Positions 45,106 through 53,777 of a stretch of DNA of 64,000 bases are shown one piece after another; positions within the stretch are counted from its first letter, which is position 1; every line of letters begins with the position of its first letter. The notes beneath the pieces were generated by a model that worked only from the letters and a program-made list of their open reading frames with translations, ran no database searches and had not been told where the DNA came from. A program made the translations under genes and the position numbers. The stretch is from Actinomadura madurae (GTDB taxonomy: Bacteria; Actinomycetota; Actinomycetes; Streptosporangiales; Streptosporangiaceae): assembly GCF_900115095.1 (NCBI RefSeq), contig NZ_FOVH01000003.1, positions 248,001 through 312,000 on the forward strand. Reading direction: 5' to 3'.

Positions 45106-45481
45106 AAGCACGGATTCTGTACTTACTTCTCAGTGCGCCACGCGTGAGGCATGCTCTGTAGGTCTCTATCCACTATGAAGGCGTATATCCCTTTCGTCTG
45201 ATTGGCTGGGATGGCCACCGCCGCGGATCGGCATCTCGATAAATCATTGCGATCCGTGGTGCCCGTCAATTGCGGTGGCTGCTAGGATTCCTGGTCTGCC
45301 GGGGCCGCTGGCGTGCCTGTCCGGGAAAGCGCGACGGACGGGCATTTTGGCGACTCCTGGTGGAACCTTGTGCGCAGTATGGCCTTGGGCAGCAATTTGC
45401 TGGGCATATTTCGAAAGTGGATTGTCAAGGTCGACCGGGCTGCGGTGGTGCCCGCGGTCCGAAGCGAGGAGAAGTCAGAAG
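45106..45481. other. 376-base intergenic region before the MFS gene
   Basis: This gap is AT-richer than its surroundings. Short open frames exist here (for example 45313-45519), but their codon use and composition do not look coding. No terminator or repeat stood out; a promoter for the MFS gene is expected. Confidence 0.45.
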
Positions 45482-46864
45482 GTGGCCGCCGCCTCAGCAG
45501 AAATGAGCCTTCCGGGTGAAGGCGCGGCAGCCGATTCTGATCCTCCGCGACCAGTCTGGGTTCGCAATTATCGTCTGTTGCTGAGCGGTTCGGTGCTCTC
45601 GCAGCTCGGCACGCTGGGGGCGGCCGCGGCCAACCCGCTGCTGGCGCTGGCGCTGACTGGTTCGCCGATCGTGGCGGGCTGGGTGGCCGCCGCCAACACG
45701 CTGCCGGGGCTGGTACTGCACCTACCGGTCGGGCTGCTCGTCGATCGTTACGACCGCCGATGGATCATGGCGATCAGCCAGGGGCTCCGGCTGGTCAATT
45801 CGGTCGTCCTCATCTGCTGTCTCATCTTTCTCCCCGCCCCCTGGGCGGTTTTCGTCGTGGCCGCGGTGATCGATGGCTCGTGCGCCGTCTTCTTCCGGAT
45901 AGCCGAGCTCGCGGCGGTGCGCCATGTGGTGCCGGACTGCGAAGCCGAGAGCAAGATGGGCAAGAGCGAGGCGCGCCACCATCTGGCCTTGGTGCTCGGG
46001 CGCCCGGTAGGAGGGTTGCTGTTCACCTTTGGACGGCAATTCCCTTACATACTGGATGCGGCGACCACGTGCATATCTCTTATTTCTATCGCCTGCCTCA
46101 AAGGTGATCTCAAGTCTGACCCGACCCTGCGAGGGGCCTCCCGGGCATCGAGCAGGAAGGCGTTGCCCTCCCTGCGGGAGGGGCTGGGCCATATCGCTCG
46201 TGACCGGTTGCTTCTCGTCGCGTTCGGTGCCTGTGCGGTCGCCAACGCCGGTTTCCAGATTGTGATTCTGCTGCTCGTTGTCGAGGCTGAGCGGCGGCAC
46301 TTCACCGGCACGGTCATCGGTGCGATGCTCGCCACGTCGGGTGTGAGCGGGTTCCTTGGTGCGATCACCGCTTCCGCAGTGGTGCGATGGCTCAGGCCCG
46401 TCCTGACGATCAAATGCTGCGTGCTGCTCTGGGTCCCCCTCATCGTGGTGGTCGCCGCCGCGGACGACCCGCGGATCGGCATCGGCGCATGGGGCGCCTG
46501 CAGCTTCATGGGCGCCTACATCAACGTCGCGCTGGCGGTGCACCAGAGCAAGGTCATTCCCAAGGACGTCCTGGGCAGAGTCGAAGGGGTCACCCAGTTC
46601 CTGACGACCGGTGCGGTAGCGCTCGGCGCTTCCGCCGGGGGATACGTGATAAGCCGTTTCGGGACCCGGATGACGGCCGTCCTCGTGGCGGGCGCCTTCC
46701 TCGCCATCGCCGGCGTCGTCTGCCTCCTGGCCCACCCTCCCGGACGTGTCCGGCAGGCGGAGACCGGGGCGCGGAACGATGCGGTGGCCGAGGCGCCGAG
46801 CGATGCGGTACCCGGAGAGAAGCTGCCCGTGGGCAGTGCTGCGTCGGCGAGCGGGAACGCGTAG
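45482..46864 (+). CDS. major facilitator superfamily transporter (EntS/MFS_3-like)
   Basis: A 460-residue membrane transporter with about twelve helices. Loop 2-3 has the MFS motif A variant GLLVDRYDRRWIMA, and the start (VWVRNYRLLLSGSVLSQLGT) is typical of the drug/siderophore-exporter branch. GTG 45482 has GAGGAG about 10 bases upstream; ATG 45503 is also possible. The last 50 residues are a soluble Ala/Glu tail. It sits between the nSTAND gene and the VMAP gene on the same strand. Export of a peptide made by the neighbouring radical SAM system is an attractive but unproven idea. Confidence 0.88.
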   Translation: MAAASAEMSLPGEGAAADSDPPRPVWVRNYRLLLSGSVLSQLGTLGAAAANPLLALALTGSPIVAGWVAAANTLPGLVLHLPVGLLVDRYDRRWIMAISQGLRLVNSVVLICCLIFLPAPWAVFVVAAVIDGSCAVFFRIAELAAVRHVVPDCEAESKMGKSEARHHLALVLGRPVGGLLFTFGRQFPYILDAATTCISLISIACLKGDLKSDPTLRGASRASSRKALPSLREGLGHIARDRLLLVAFGACAVANAGFQIVILLLVVEAERRHFTGTVIGAMLATSGVSGFLGAITASAVVRWLRPVLTIKCCVLLWVPLIVVVAAADDPRIGIGAWGACSFMGAYINVALAVHQSKVIPKDVLGRVEGVTQFLTTGAVALGASAGGYVISRFGTRMTAVLVAGAFLAIAGVVCLLAHPPGRVRQAETGARNDAVAEAPSDAVPGEKLPVGSAASASGNA

Positions 46865-46927
46865 CCTGCGATTGGCGGACTCCGCCCTTCTTCGGGAAGC
46901 CTTAACCACCTTCGTTTCGCCCGATCT

Positions 46928-46941
46928 GTGTGAGATGACAC
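46928..46941. promoter_or_regulatory. inverted repeat upstream of the VMAP gene, related to 42871-42884
   Basis: GTGTGAGATGACAC matches the perfect palindrome at 42871 at 11 of 14 positions, keeping both GTGT and GACAC arms. The local sequence is AT-rich. The site overlaps the ATG at 46935, which supports the later VMAP start at 47031. Confidence 0.45.
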
Positions 46942-47030
46942 ATTATCGCGGTCCTATTCCGGTCGCTTCCGAGTTGACGGGTGAGCGCCCGCTCTGGGTG
47001 CTCCGTGGGGGTACGCTTTGCGCGTCGACC

Positions 47031-48551
47031 ATGTCGGCTTTCTTGGGCATCTTCCGGTCGGAGGCGGGGCGTTTGATCACGTCGCTGAACGTCGATGATC
47101 AACATCGGCTGGTCCAGGCGATCCTGCGAATCGACGCAATGCGCGTGCAACGCGGCCGTACGGTTCTCCTGGAGACATTGGAACGCGAGCTCGGCCACCG
47201 GCTGCCGCTCGTGCACCATGACCAGGAAATGCTCGACGTCCTGCTGCTGGTCGACGTCCTTCTCAAATACCCGGGTGCCGCACAGGTTCTCGTGCGCATT
47301 CTCGAGACCTTCTACCAGGGGAGCCTGTCGGTGCGGGCTCTCGGTGATCTCGTCCGGGAGCTTCTCCCGGAACCATGGCTCGACCATGCCGAACGGCGCG
47401 ACCTTCATCAGTTGATCACTTCGCTGGAGCAGACCGACCCCGGGCTCCCCCATCTGGCCAGGTTTCCGATGCTGTACCGGCGGGCGGTCGGGCCTGCGTG
47501 GCCGGAGCTGGATCGTGAGATCCGCAGCCTGCACGACGTGGTCGCGCTGCTTGAGGACATGCCCGCCGGCGACGACGGGGTGCCGCCGCTGCTGGCGTTC
47601 GTCGACGACCTGGCCGAGCATGCCGGCTATCCGACCGGGCCGGCCTTCCGGGACTGGCTGCGCCGCCAGATGGCGGCACAAGGCCTGGACGGCGTGCTCT
47701 TTCAGCGCCGCCAGGCGTCGCTGACGGCGCCGCCTGACTCGGAACCGTCCGAGAACTACCTGATCATCGGGTGCACCCCTGATGCACTGGAGCCCGATCG
47801 CTACCTCGTCACCGCGTGGCTCCAGGTCGGCCGGGAGCCCGGTGACACCTTGCAGTGCAGCGACGAGGCCCTGCCGCTCAGCAGGATCCCCGAACTCCTC
47901 GAACGGCTGCTCACTTCGGACAGCCTGGTGGTCAACCGGCGTAACCCCGATCTCACCATCGAGTTCATATTGCCGCGTCCTCTGCTGGACCATCCGTTCG
48001 AACAATGCAGAATCAACATCGCGGGACTCGAGCACCGGATCGGCATCCGATACCCCGTGGTCGTGCGCAGCCTGGACCGGATGCGCCACGCGGCGATCCA
48101 TCCCGACTGGCGGCACAAATGGGGATGGCTGTCCGGCAACTCGGTGGACGCCCCCGTCTGCCTGCTGAGCCGGCGTGGTGAATACGACAAAGAGGAGCTG
48201 TACTCGAGATTGTCGAAGGCCTCCACGGCCGTGCTCGCGCTGGCCTTCCCTCCCTGGGCGGGCGCGAGCGATGTCCCGGACGAACACTGGGTGGGGCTGG
48301 TCGCGGGAATTCCCGTCGTCGCCTGGTGCCGGGACGGGCGCGACCCGGCCCGCTTCGCCAGGGAGGTCAAGGAACTGCTGGCGGCGGACCTGATGAAGCT
48401 GCCGCGCCGGACGAGGGAACTGCGGCGGCAGGCCCTGTCCGCCGGGGCCGAGGGCGCTGGAGGCGGCCACCTCGGGCTGCATCTGACCCTCGTGTTCGAC
48501 GATGCCGATCGCGTACCCGAGCCCTACGTCCAGCTACGGCCGCCCGCCTAG
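47031..48551 (+). CDS. VMAP protein: EAD2-like adaptor plus VMAP-C domain
   Basis: A 506-residue protein with three regions. Residues about 20-115 look like an effector-associated domain 2 (DDQHRLVQAILRIDAMRVQR ... LLLVDVLLKYPGAAQVLVRI). A middle region (about 120-225, VALLEDMPAGDDGVPPLLAF) follows. The C-terminal region (about 240-500) is the vWA-MoxR-associated protein C domain: RYLVTAWLQVG, IEFILPRPLLDHPFEQ, IGIRYPVVVRSLDRMRHAAI, LVAGIPVVAWCRDGRDPARF and a closing LTLVFDDADRVPEPY. ATG 47031 is preferred; ATG 46935 would add 32 residues with atypical codons overlapping an operator-like repeat. The next two genes are MoxR and a vWA-like protein, completing the ternary system. Role: predicted conflict-system hub linking the NTPase pair to an effector. 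Confidence 0.88.
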   Translation: MSAFLGIFRSEAGRLITSLNVDDQHRLVQAILRIDAMRVQRGRTVLLETLERELGHRLPLVHHDQEMLDVLLLVDVLLKYPGAAQVLVRILETFYQGSLSVRALGDLVRELLPEPWLDHAERRDLHQLITSLEQTDPGLPHLARFPMLYRRAVGPAWPELDREIRSLHDVVALLEDMPAGDDGVPPLLAFVDDLAEHAGYPTGPAFRDWLRRQMAAQGLDGVLFQRRQASLTAPPDSEPSENYLIIGCTPDALEPDRYLVTAWLQVGREPGDTLQCSDEALPLSRIPELLERLLTSDSLVVNRRNPDLTIEFILPRPLLDHPFEQCRINIAGLEHRIGIRYPVVVRSLDRMRHAAIHPDWRHKWGWLSGNSVDAPVCLLSRRGEYDKEELYSRLSKASTAVLALAFPPWAGASDVPDEHWVGLVAGIPVVAWCRDGRDPARFAREVKELLAADLMKLPRRTRELRRQALSAGAEGAGGGHLGLHLTLVFDDADRVPEPYVQLRPPA

Positions 48552-48576
48552 CACCGTCTCCCGGAAGGCGTCCACC

Positions 48577-49596
48577 ATGACAGAAGCAGAGACCAGAGGC
48601 CTGGACGGTGACTGGCGCGTCTACCGGGGCGACAGCCGGCCGCACGAGCGGGTGCGGCGGCTCCCGCCGCCCCCGCCCTGGCGCCGGTTCAGCACCGAGG
48701 AAGCGGCGGAGGGCCGCCTGCAGCGGGATCTGCAGCAGGCGATCTCCTACCGGCCGGACGAATCGGTGGTCGACAGGGTCAACGCGGCCATCCTGCTGCG
48801 GCGCCCGCTGCTGGTGACGGGAAAGCCGGGATCGGGAAAGTCCACCCTCGCCAAGAACGTCGCCTACGAACTGGGGCTCGGCTCCGTCCTGTCCTGGTCG
48901 ATCACTAGCAACACCACGCTCAAGGAGGGGCTCTACAACTACGACGCGATCGGCCGGCTCCATGAGACCAGCCTGCGCGGCATGGGCGACCGGGCGGACG
49001 ATGCCGAGCCGCCGGACATCGGCCGCTACATCCGTCTCGGCCCCCTCGGCACCGCGCTCCTGCCCGGCGATCTGCCGCGCGTCCTGCTCATCGACGAGCT
49101 GGACAAGAGCAACATCGATCTGCCGAACGACCTGCTCAACGTGTTCGAGGAAGGCCGGTTCACCATCCTGGAGTTGCAGCGGCTCCCGGAGGAGCAGTCG
49201 CGCATCCATGTGATGACGGCGGACGGCGGCGCCCGCGTACCGATCGACCACGGCGAGGTGAGGTGCGCGAACTTCCCCATCGTCATCATCACCAGCAACG
49301 GCGAGCGCGAGTTCCCGCCCGCCTTCCTGCGCCGGTGCATCCGGCTGACGATCGAGCCGGCCGGCCGGGACCGGCTCGCGGAGATCATCGAGGCGCATCT
49401 GGGCGCCGACGCCAGGGCGGTGAGCGACGGGCTCATCGAGGACTTCCTCGCCCGCCGCGCGGACGGGGCGCTCGCCACCGACCAGCTTCTCAACGCGGTC
49501 TACCTCGCGACCTCCGGGAGCAGGCCGCCCGAGGCCAAGCTGGAGCAGCTGCTCGAGACCGTGCTCCGCCCGATCGAGAGGCCCGGCGCGGGATGA
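48577..49596 (+). CDS. MoxR-type AAA+ ATPase of the VMAP system
   Basis: A 339-residue AAA+ ATPase. Walker A is GKPGSGKST (82-90), Walker B RVLLIDELDKS (about 168-178), sensor 1 IVIITSNGEREFP and the Arg-finger region FLRRCIRLTI. MoxR ATPases work with vWA proteins as chaperone-like remodelling pairs. ATG 48577 has GGAAGG upstream and starts 25 bases after the VMAP stop; its TGA overlaps the ATG of the next gene (ATGA 49593-49596). This tight VMAP-MoxR-vWA order matches the vWA-MoxR-VMAP ternary conflict systems described from comparative genomics. Confidence 0.93.
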   Translation: MTEAETRGLDGDWRVYRGDSRPHERVRRLPPPPPWRRFSTEEAAEGRLQRDLQQAISYRPDESVVDRVNAAILLRRPLLVTGKPGSGKSTLAKNVAYELGLGSVLSWSITSNTTLKEGLYNYDAIGRLHETSLRGMGDRADDAEPPDIGRYIRLGPLGTALLPGDLPRVLLIDELDKSNIDLPNDLLNVFEEGRFTILELQRLPEEQSRIHVMTADGGARVPIDHGEVRCANFPIVIITSNGEREFPPAFLRRCIRLTIEPAGRDRLAEIIEAHLGADARAVSDGLIEDFLARRADGALATDQLLNAVYLATSGSRPPEAKLEQLLETVLRPIERPGAG

Positions 49597-52500
49597 TCAA
49601 GCGGCTCGTCGAGGCCCTGCAGGCGCTCGAACCGGAGCCCACGCCGGGTGAGCTGGCGGACGCGCTGTGGCTCGCCGACTGGTTCCGGACGCACGAGGGC
49701 GGGGCCCGGCTGGGGACGGACGACTCCGGTGACCCCGGCGGAGCGGGCTCTCCCGATCCGCCGCCGCGCTCCGCGCACCCGCCCGAGCCGCCCGCGGCGC
49801 CCGAGCGGGAGCCTCCGCCGCGGCGGTCACCGGAGGCGGGGCTCTACCTGACCGGTCAGGAGGTGCCGGCGACCGCGTTCCCCGTCCGGATGCCCGCGAT
49901 GCCGGCCATCTCGGGCGCGCTGGAGCTGTCCCGTGCCCTGCGCCCGCTGCGCGCGACCGTCCCGTCGCTGACGCGCGAGCATCTCGACGAGGAGGCGACG
50001 GCGGAGCGCATCGCCGAGACCGGGGTGTGCGAGCCCGTCATGGTCGCGGCGCAGGAACGCCGGCACGACCTCGACCTGGTCGCGGACGTTGGCCCATCGA
50101 TGGTCGTGTGGCGGCGGACGGTCGAGGAACTGGGGCTGCTGCTGCAGCAGCTCGGCGCCTTCCGTGACATGAGGACGTGGTACCTGGACACCGGCGCGCG
50201 CGGGCTGTCCCTGCGGACCGGATCGGTCTTCGAGGCGGGCGCGGAGCGCGACCCGGACGAACTGGTCGACCCGACGGGCCGGCGACTCATCCTGGTCGTC
50301 AGCGACTGCATCGGTGCGGCGTGGGAGGACGGCCGCGCCGCCGCGCTGCTCGACCGGTGGGGCCGGTCCGGGACCGTCGCCATCGCCCAGCCGCTTCCCC
50401 AGCGCCTGTGGTGGCGCACCGCGGCGGCCATCGAGCCGGTGCGGTTCGACGCGTCCGGGCCCGGGGTGGCCAACGAGCAGCTCGCCGTGACGCGGACGCA
50501 ACTCCAATTGCCCGACGCCCGTCCCGAGGGCATCCCGATCCCGGTGGTCGAGCTGAGCGAGCGCTGGCTGCGATCCTGGGCGGGCATGGTCGCGCGTGGT
50601 GGGCGGGATGTCATGGGCGCCGCCCTGTTCACCGGGCGTCCGGCGGCGCCCCGGCCGCCCGCCGACACCCTTCCCGACGCGCTGTCGCCGGAGATGCGGG
50701 TCAAGCAGTTCCGTGCATCCTCGTCGCCGACGGCGTTCAGACTCGCGACGTTCCTCGCCGCGGCACCGCTGCGGCTGCCTGTGATGCGCCTCGTCCAGAG
50801 CGCGATGCTCCCGGCATCGACGTCGGCCGACCTGGCGGAGGTTTTCCTCAGCGGACTGCTGCGCATGGTGGGCCGTCCGGTCGACGGAGGCGAGGAGGAG
50901 ATCGCCTACGAGTTCCATGACGGGGTCCGCGAGATCCTCCTCAAAGGCCTGCGCAGGCGTGAGGTGCTCCAGGTGCTGCGCGCGGTGTGGGGTGTCGTCC
51001 GGGACCGCATCGGCTCGTCCCTGGACTTCCCGGCGTTCCTCGCCGCGGTGGGCCGCGGGGAGGTGGAGCTTCCGCCCGACCTGCCGTTCGCGCAGGTGGC
51101 GGCCCAGGCACTGATGGGGCTCGGCGGCCCGTACCGCGAGATGGCGAAGCAGCTGACGAGCGACGGTGCAGGCGCGCCGGCGTCCTCTGACGCCGAGCTG
51201 ACCGATGCGGCGACGACGCCCTCCATGGGGGCCGACGCGTTGCCGCGCCCCGAACCTGTGCCGGTGCCCCGCAGCGGGCTGCCCGGCCGCAATCCCGACT
51301 TCATCGGACGTGACCGGCTTCTCTCGGCGATCCAGGTTGCCCTGCGAGACGGCATGGCTGCGCTCCTGCCGCAGTCGGAGGCCGGTATGGGGGGAGAAGG
51401 CAAGTCCAATCTCGCGGTGGAGTACGCCTACCGCCACGCCGGCGACTACGACCTGGTGTGGTGGATCCCGGCCGAGCAGGCGACCTCCGCCCGCGCGGCG
51501 CTGGCGGTCCTGGCGCGGCAGCTCGGAATGCCGATGAGCGACGACATCAAGGGCACCGTCGACGGCGTTCTGCGTGCGTTGCGCGCGGGAAGGCCCTACG
51601 ACCGCTGGCTGCTCATATACGACAACGCCCAGGAGCCGGACCAGGTCGTCCCGCTCACCCCGTTGTCGGTCGACGGCCTTGAACCGAGCCTGGAGGCCGG
51701 CCGCCATGTGCTGGTGACCTCGCGCGACCGGAGCTGGGAACGGCACGCGTCGGTGGTCGACGTCGACGTCTTCGAACGCTCGGAGAGCATCGCCTTCCTC
51801 CGGCGCCTGGTGCCGCGCCTTTCCGGCGCCGAGGCCGACCTGCTCGCCGACCGTGTCGGCGACCTTCCCCTGGCCGTCCATCAGGCCGCGGCGTGGCAGG
51901 CGGTCACCGGTGGCACGGTGGAGGATTATCTGTCGCTGCTGGACCAGCGGCTAACTGAACTCACCGTGGCCGGCTCGCCGAGCGAGGACCTGCCTGGACC
52001 GCTGGCCGCCGCGGTGAGCCTGAACCTGGACCTGCTCCAGGAGCAGGACGCCGTCGCCTGGAGACTGCTGGAACTGTGGGCCGTCTTCGATCCCGAGCCG
52101 GTGTCCTGCGGGTTGCTGGCCGCCGGTGAGTCGGCCGTGCTGCCCGAGGAACTGACCGGCCTGCTGGCCGACGAGACGCGCCTGCGCGACGTGATGCGGG
52201 CCATCGCCCGGTTCTCGCTCGCTCGCTTCGACGAAGAGTCGGCCACCCTCCAGGTCCACCGGCTCGTCCGGGCCATTCTCAACGAGCGGCTCCAAGAGGA
52301 CGGCCGGCGCCGGGTGCAGGGGCATGTCCACGTGATCCTCGCCGCGGCGACTCCGGACGAGCCGCCGGAGGTGGAGTCCACATGGGAGCGCCGCTCGGAG
52401 ATCACCCCCCACGTGGTTCCCTCGGGGGTGTTCGAGTCGGACGATCCCGAGATCCGGTTCGTGGGGGTCGACCAGGCGAGCTTCCTCTACATGTCGGGTG

Positions 52501-53765
52501 AGTACGAAGGCAGCCGCAGGCTGGCGGAGATCGCGCTGGAACGCTGGTTGGAGCGGTACGGGCTCGACGACGACACGGTCCTGGACATTTCCCGCGTCCT
52601 CGCAAACGCGCTGCGCGATCTGGGAGAGAACAGCGCGGCCGCGGACCTCAGCGAGGACATATTGGCGCGGACTCGCCGCAAGTTCGGGGACGACCACATC
52701 CAGACCCTCTTCGCCGCCACGGGTTTCGGTGCCGATCTGCGATTTCGTGGTGACTTCCGCAGGGCCTACGAGGTGGATCTCGACGCCTGGCGGCGCATGG
52801 GTGAGCTTCAGGGAGCCGCCAGCCCCAACACGCAGGTCTCCGCCACCAACCTCGCCCTCGATCTGCGGATTCTGGGCGACTTCCAAAGGGCATACGATAT
52901 CGACCTTGAGGTCTGGCACAGGCTGAAGCAGCCTGGCCAGCCCTACAGGCAGCAATTCCGTATCAACCATCATCTCGCCCGTGACCTGCATGCTTTAGGC
53001 CAGTACGACGAGGCCTGCGCGATGCAGGCCGAGAGCCTCGCCAATTTGCGGCCGGTTCTCGGTCCCGGACACGCGATGGTGCTGCAAGCGAAGATGAGCC
53101 ATGCGAGCACCCTGCGGAAACTCGGACGCTTCGAGGAATCGCACCGCCTGGCGACCGAGACGGTGGCCGCCCATGTCCGCCGGTTCGGTGAGGAGCATCT
53201 GAACACGCTGGCCAGCAAGATCTGCCTGGCGCTGACCACCAGCGCGATCGGACGTCCGGCCGACGCCTTGCCGCTCATCGACGAGGCACTGGACTGCTAT
53301 CGCCGGAAGATGGGGGAATCCCACCCCTTCGTTCACGTCTGTGCCATCGACCGGGCGGTCGTGCTCCGGCGTCTCGCGGAGGTGTACACGGCACAGGAAA
53401 CCGATCAGGCCGCGTTGGCGGGTCTCGAGGCCGGTGGAATTCTCGGGCCGAACCATTACTATGCGCTGTGCGGGTCGGTGGGTCTCGCCAACGATTATTA
53501 TCTGCTCGGTGAACTGGAGGCTGCGGCCCACTTGCTGTCCGAAGTGCAGCCGAAATTGGTCGCCTTCCTCGGTGAGCGGCATCCCATTTCGCTCGCCGCC
53601 GCCCTCAACCTGGAGCGTGCTCGCGCCGCCATGGGAGCAGGAGAGCAGAACGTCGACCGGGTGCTGGCCTCCCTCGTGCGCGTACTCGGCCGCGACCACC
53701 CCGACGTACAAGTGGTCGAACGCGGCGGTCTCCTCGAATGCGATATCGAACCCGCCCCTCTGTGA
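49593..53765 (+). CDS. SAV_2336-type vWA-like domain fused to NB-ARC and TPR repeats
   Basis: A 1390-residue protein. After a Pro-rich linker (about 40-85), the SAV_2336-type domain (about 90-520) begins. It has a vWA-like core: HDLDLVADVGPSMVVWRRTV with a degenerate metal site D165-x-G-x-S169, and LILVVSDCIGAAWEDGRAAA. The second half is a STAND module (about 565-850): RNPDFIGRDRLLSAIQ, Walker A GMGGEGKS (598-605), DLVWWIPAEQ, WLLIYDNAQ, LVTSRDRSW and GDLPLAVHQAAAW. Long TPR repeats fill about 880-1390. The STAND half resembles the protein at 40233-42779. The ATG overlaps the MoxR stop. It therefore joins the VMAP-system vWA partner to the FxSxx-type STAND sensor in one chain. Confidence 0.9.
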   Translation: MIKRLVEALQALEPEPTPGELADALWLADWFRTHEGGARLGTDDSGDPGGAGSPDPPPRSAHPPEPPAAPEREPPPRRSPEAGLYLTGQEVPATAFPVRMPAMPAISGALELSRALRPLRATVPSLTREHLDEEATAERIAETGVCEPVMVAAQERRHDLDLVADVGPSMVVWRRTVEELGLLLQQLGAFRDMRTWYLDTGARGLSLRTGSVFEAGAERDPDELVDPTGRRLILVVSDCIGAAWEDGRAAALLDRWGRSGTVAIAQPLPQRLWWRTAAAIEPVRFDASGPGVANEQLAVTRTQLQLPDARPEGIPIPVVELSERWLRSWAGMVARGGRDVMGAALFTGRPAAPRPPADTLPDALSPEMRVKQFRASSSPTAFRLATFLAAAPLRLPVMRLVQSAMLPASTSADLAEVFLSGLLRMVGRPVDGGEEEIAYEFHDGVREILLKGLRRREVLQVLRAVWGVVRDRIGSSLDFPAFLAAVGRGEVELPPDLPFAQVAAQALMGLGGPYREMAKQLTSDGAGAPASSDAELTDAATTPSMGADALPRPEPVPVPRSGLPGRNPDFIGRDRLLSAIQVALRDGMAALLPQSEAGMGGEGKSNLAVEYAYRHAGDYDLVWWIPAEQATSARAALAVLARQLGMPMSDDIKGTVDGVLRALRAGRPYDRWLLIYDNAQEPDQVVPLTPLSVDGLEPSLEAGRHVLVTSRDRSWERHASVVDVDVFERSESIAFLRRLVPRLSGAEADLLADRVGDLPLAVHQAAAWQAVTGGTVEDYLSLLDQRLTELTVAGSPSEDLPGPLAAAVSLNLDLLQEQDAVAWRLLELWAVFDPEPVSCGLLAAGESAVLPEELTGLLADETRLRDVMRAIARFSLARFDEESATLQVHRLVRAILNERLQEDGRRRVQGHVHVILAAATPDEPPEVESTWERRSEITPHVVPSGVFESDDPEIRFVGVDQASFLYMSGEYEGSRRLAEIALERWLERYGLDDDTVLDISRVLANALRDLGENSAAADLSEDILARTRRKFGDDHIQTLFAATGFGADLRFRGDFRRAYEVDLDAWRRMGELQGAASPNTQVSATNLALDLRILGDFQRAYDIDLEVWHRLKQPGQPYRQQFRINHHLARDLHALGQYDEACAMQAESLANLRPVLGPGHAMVLQAKMSHASTLRKLGRFEESHRLATETVAAHVRRFGEEHLNTLASKICLALTTSAIGRPADALPLIDEALDCYRRKMGESHPFVHVCAIDRAVVLRRLAEVYTAQETDQAALAGLEAGGILGPNHYYALCGSVGLANDYYLLGELEAAAHLLSEVQPKLVAFLGERHPISLAAALNLERARAAMGAGEQNVDRVLASLVRVLGRDHPDVQVVERGGLLECDIEPAPL

Positions 53766-53777
53766 GCACGGGTGAGG

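Noticed and set aside
45313..45519. A 68-codon frame before the MFS gene, considered as a third precursor peptide.
   Set aside because: There is no strong ribosome site or aromatic-x-Asn motif near the C-terminus, and codon use is mixed.
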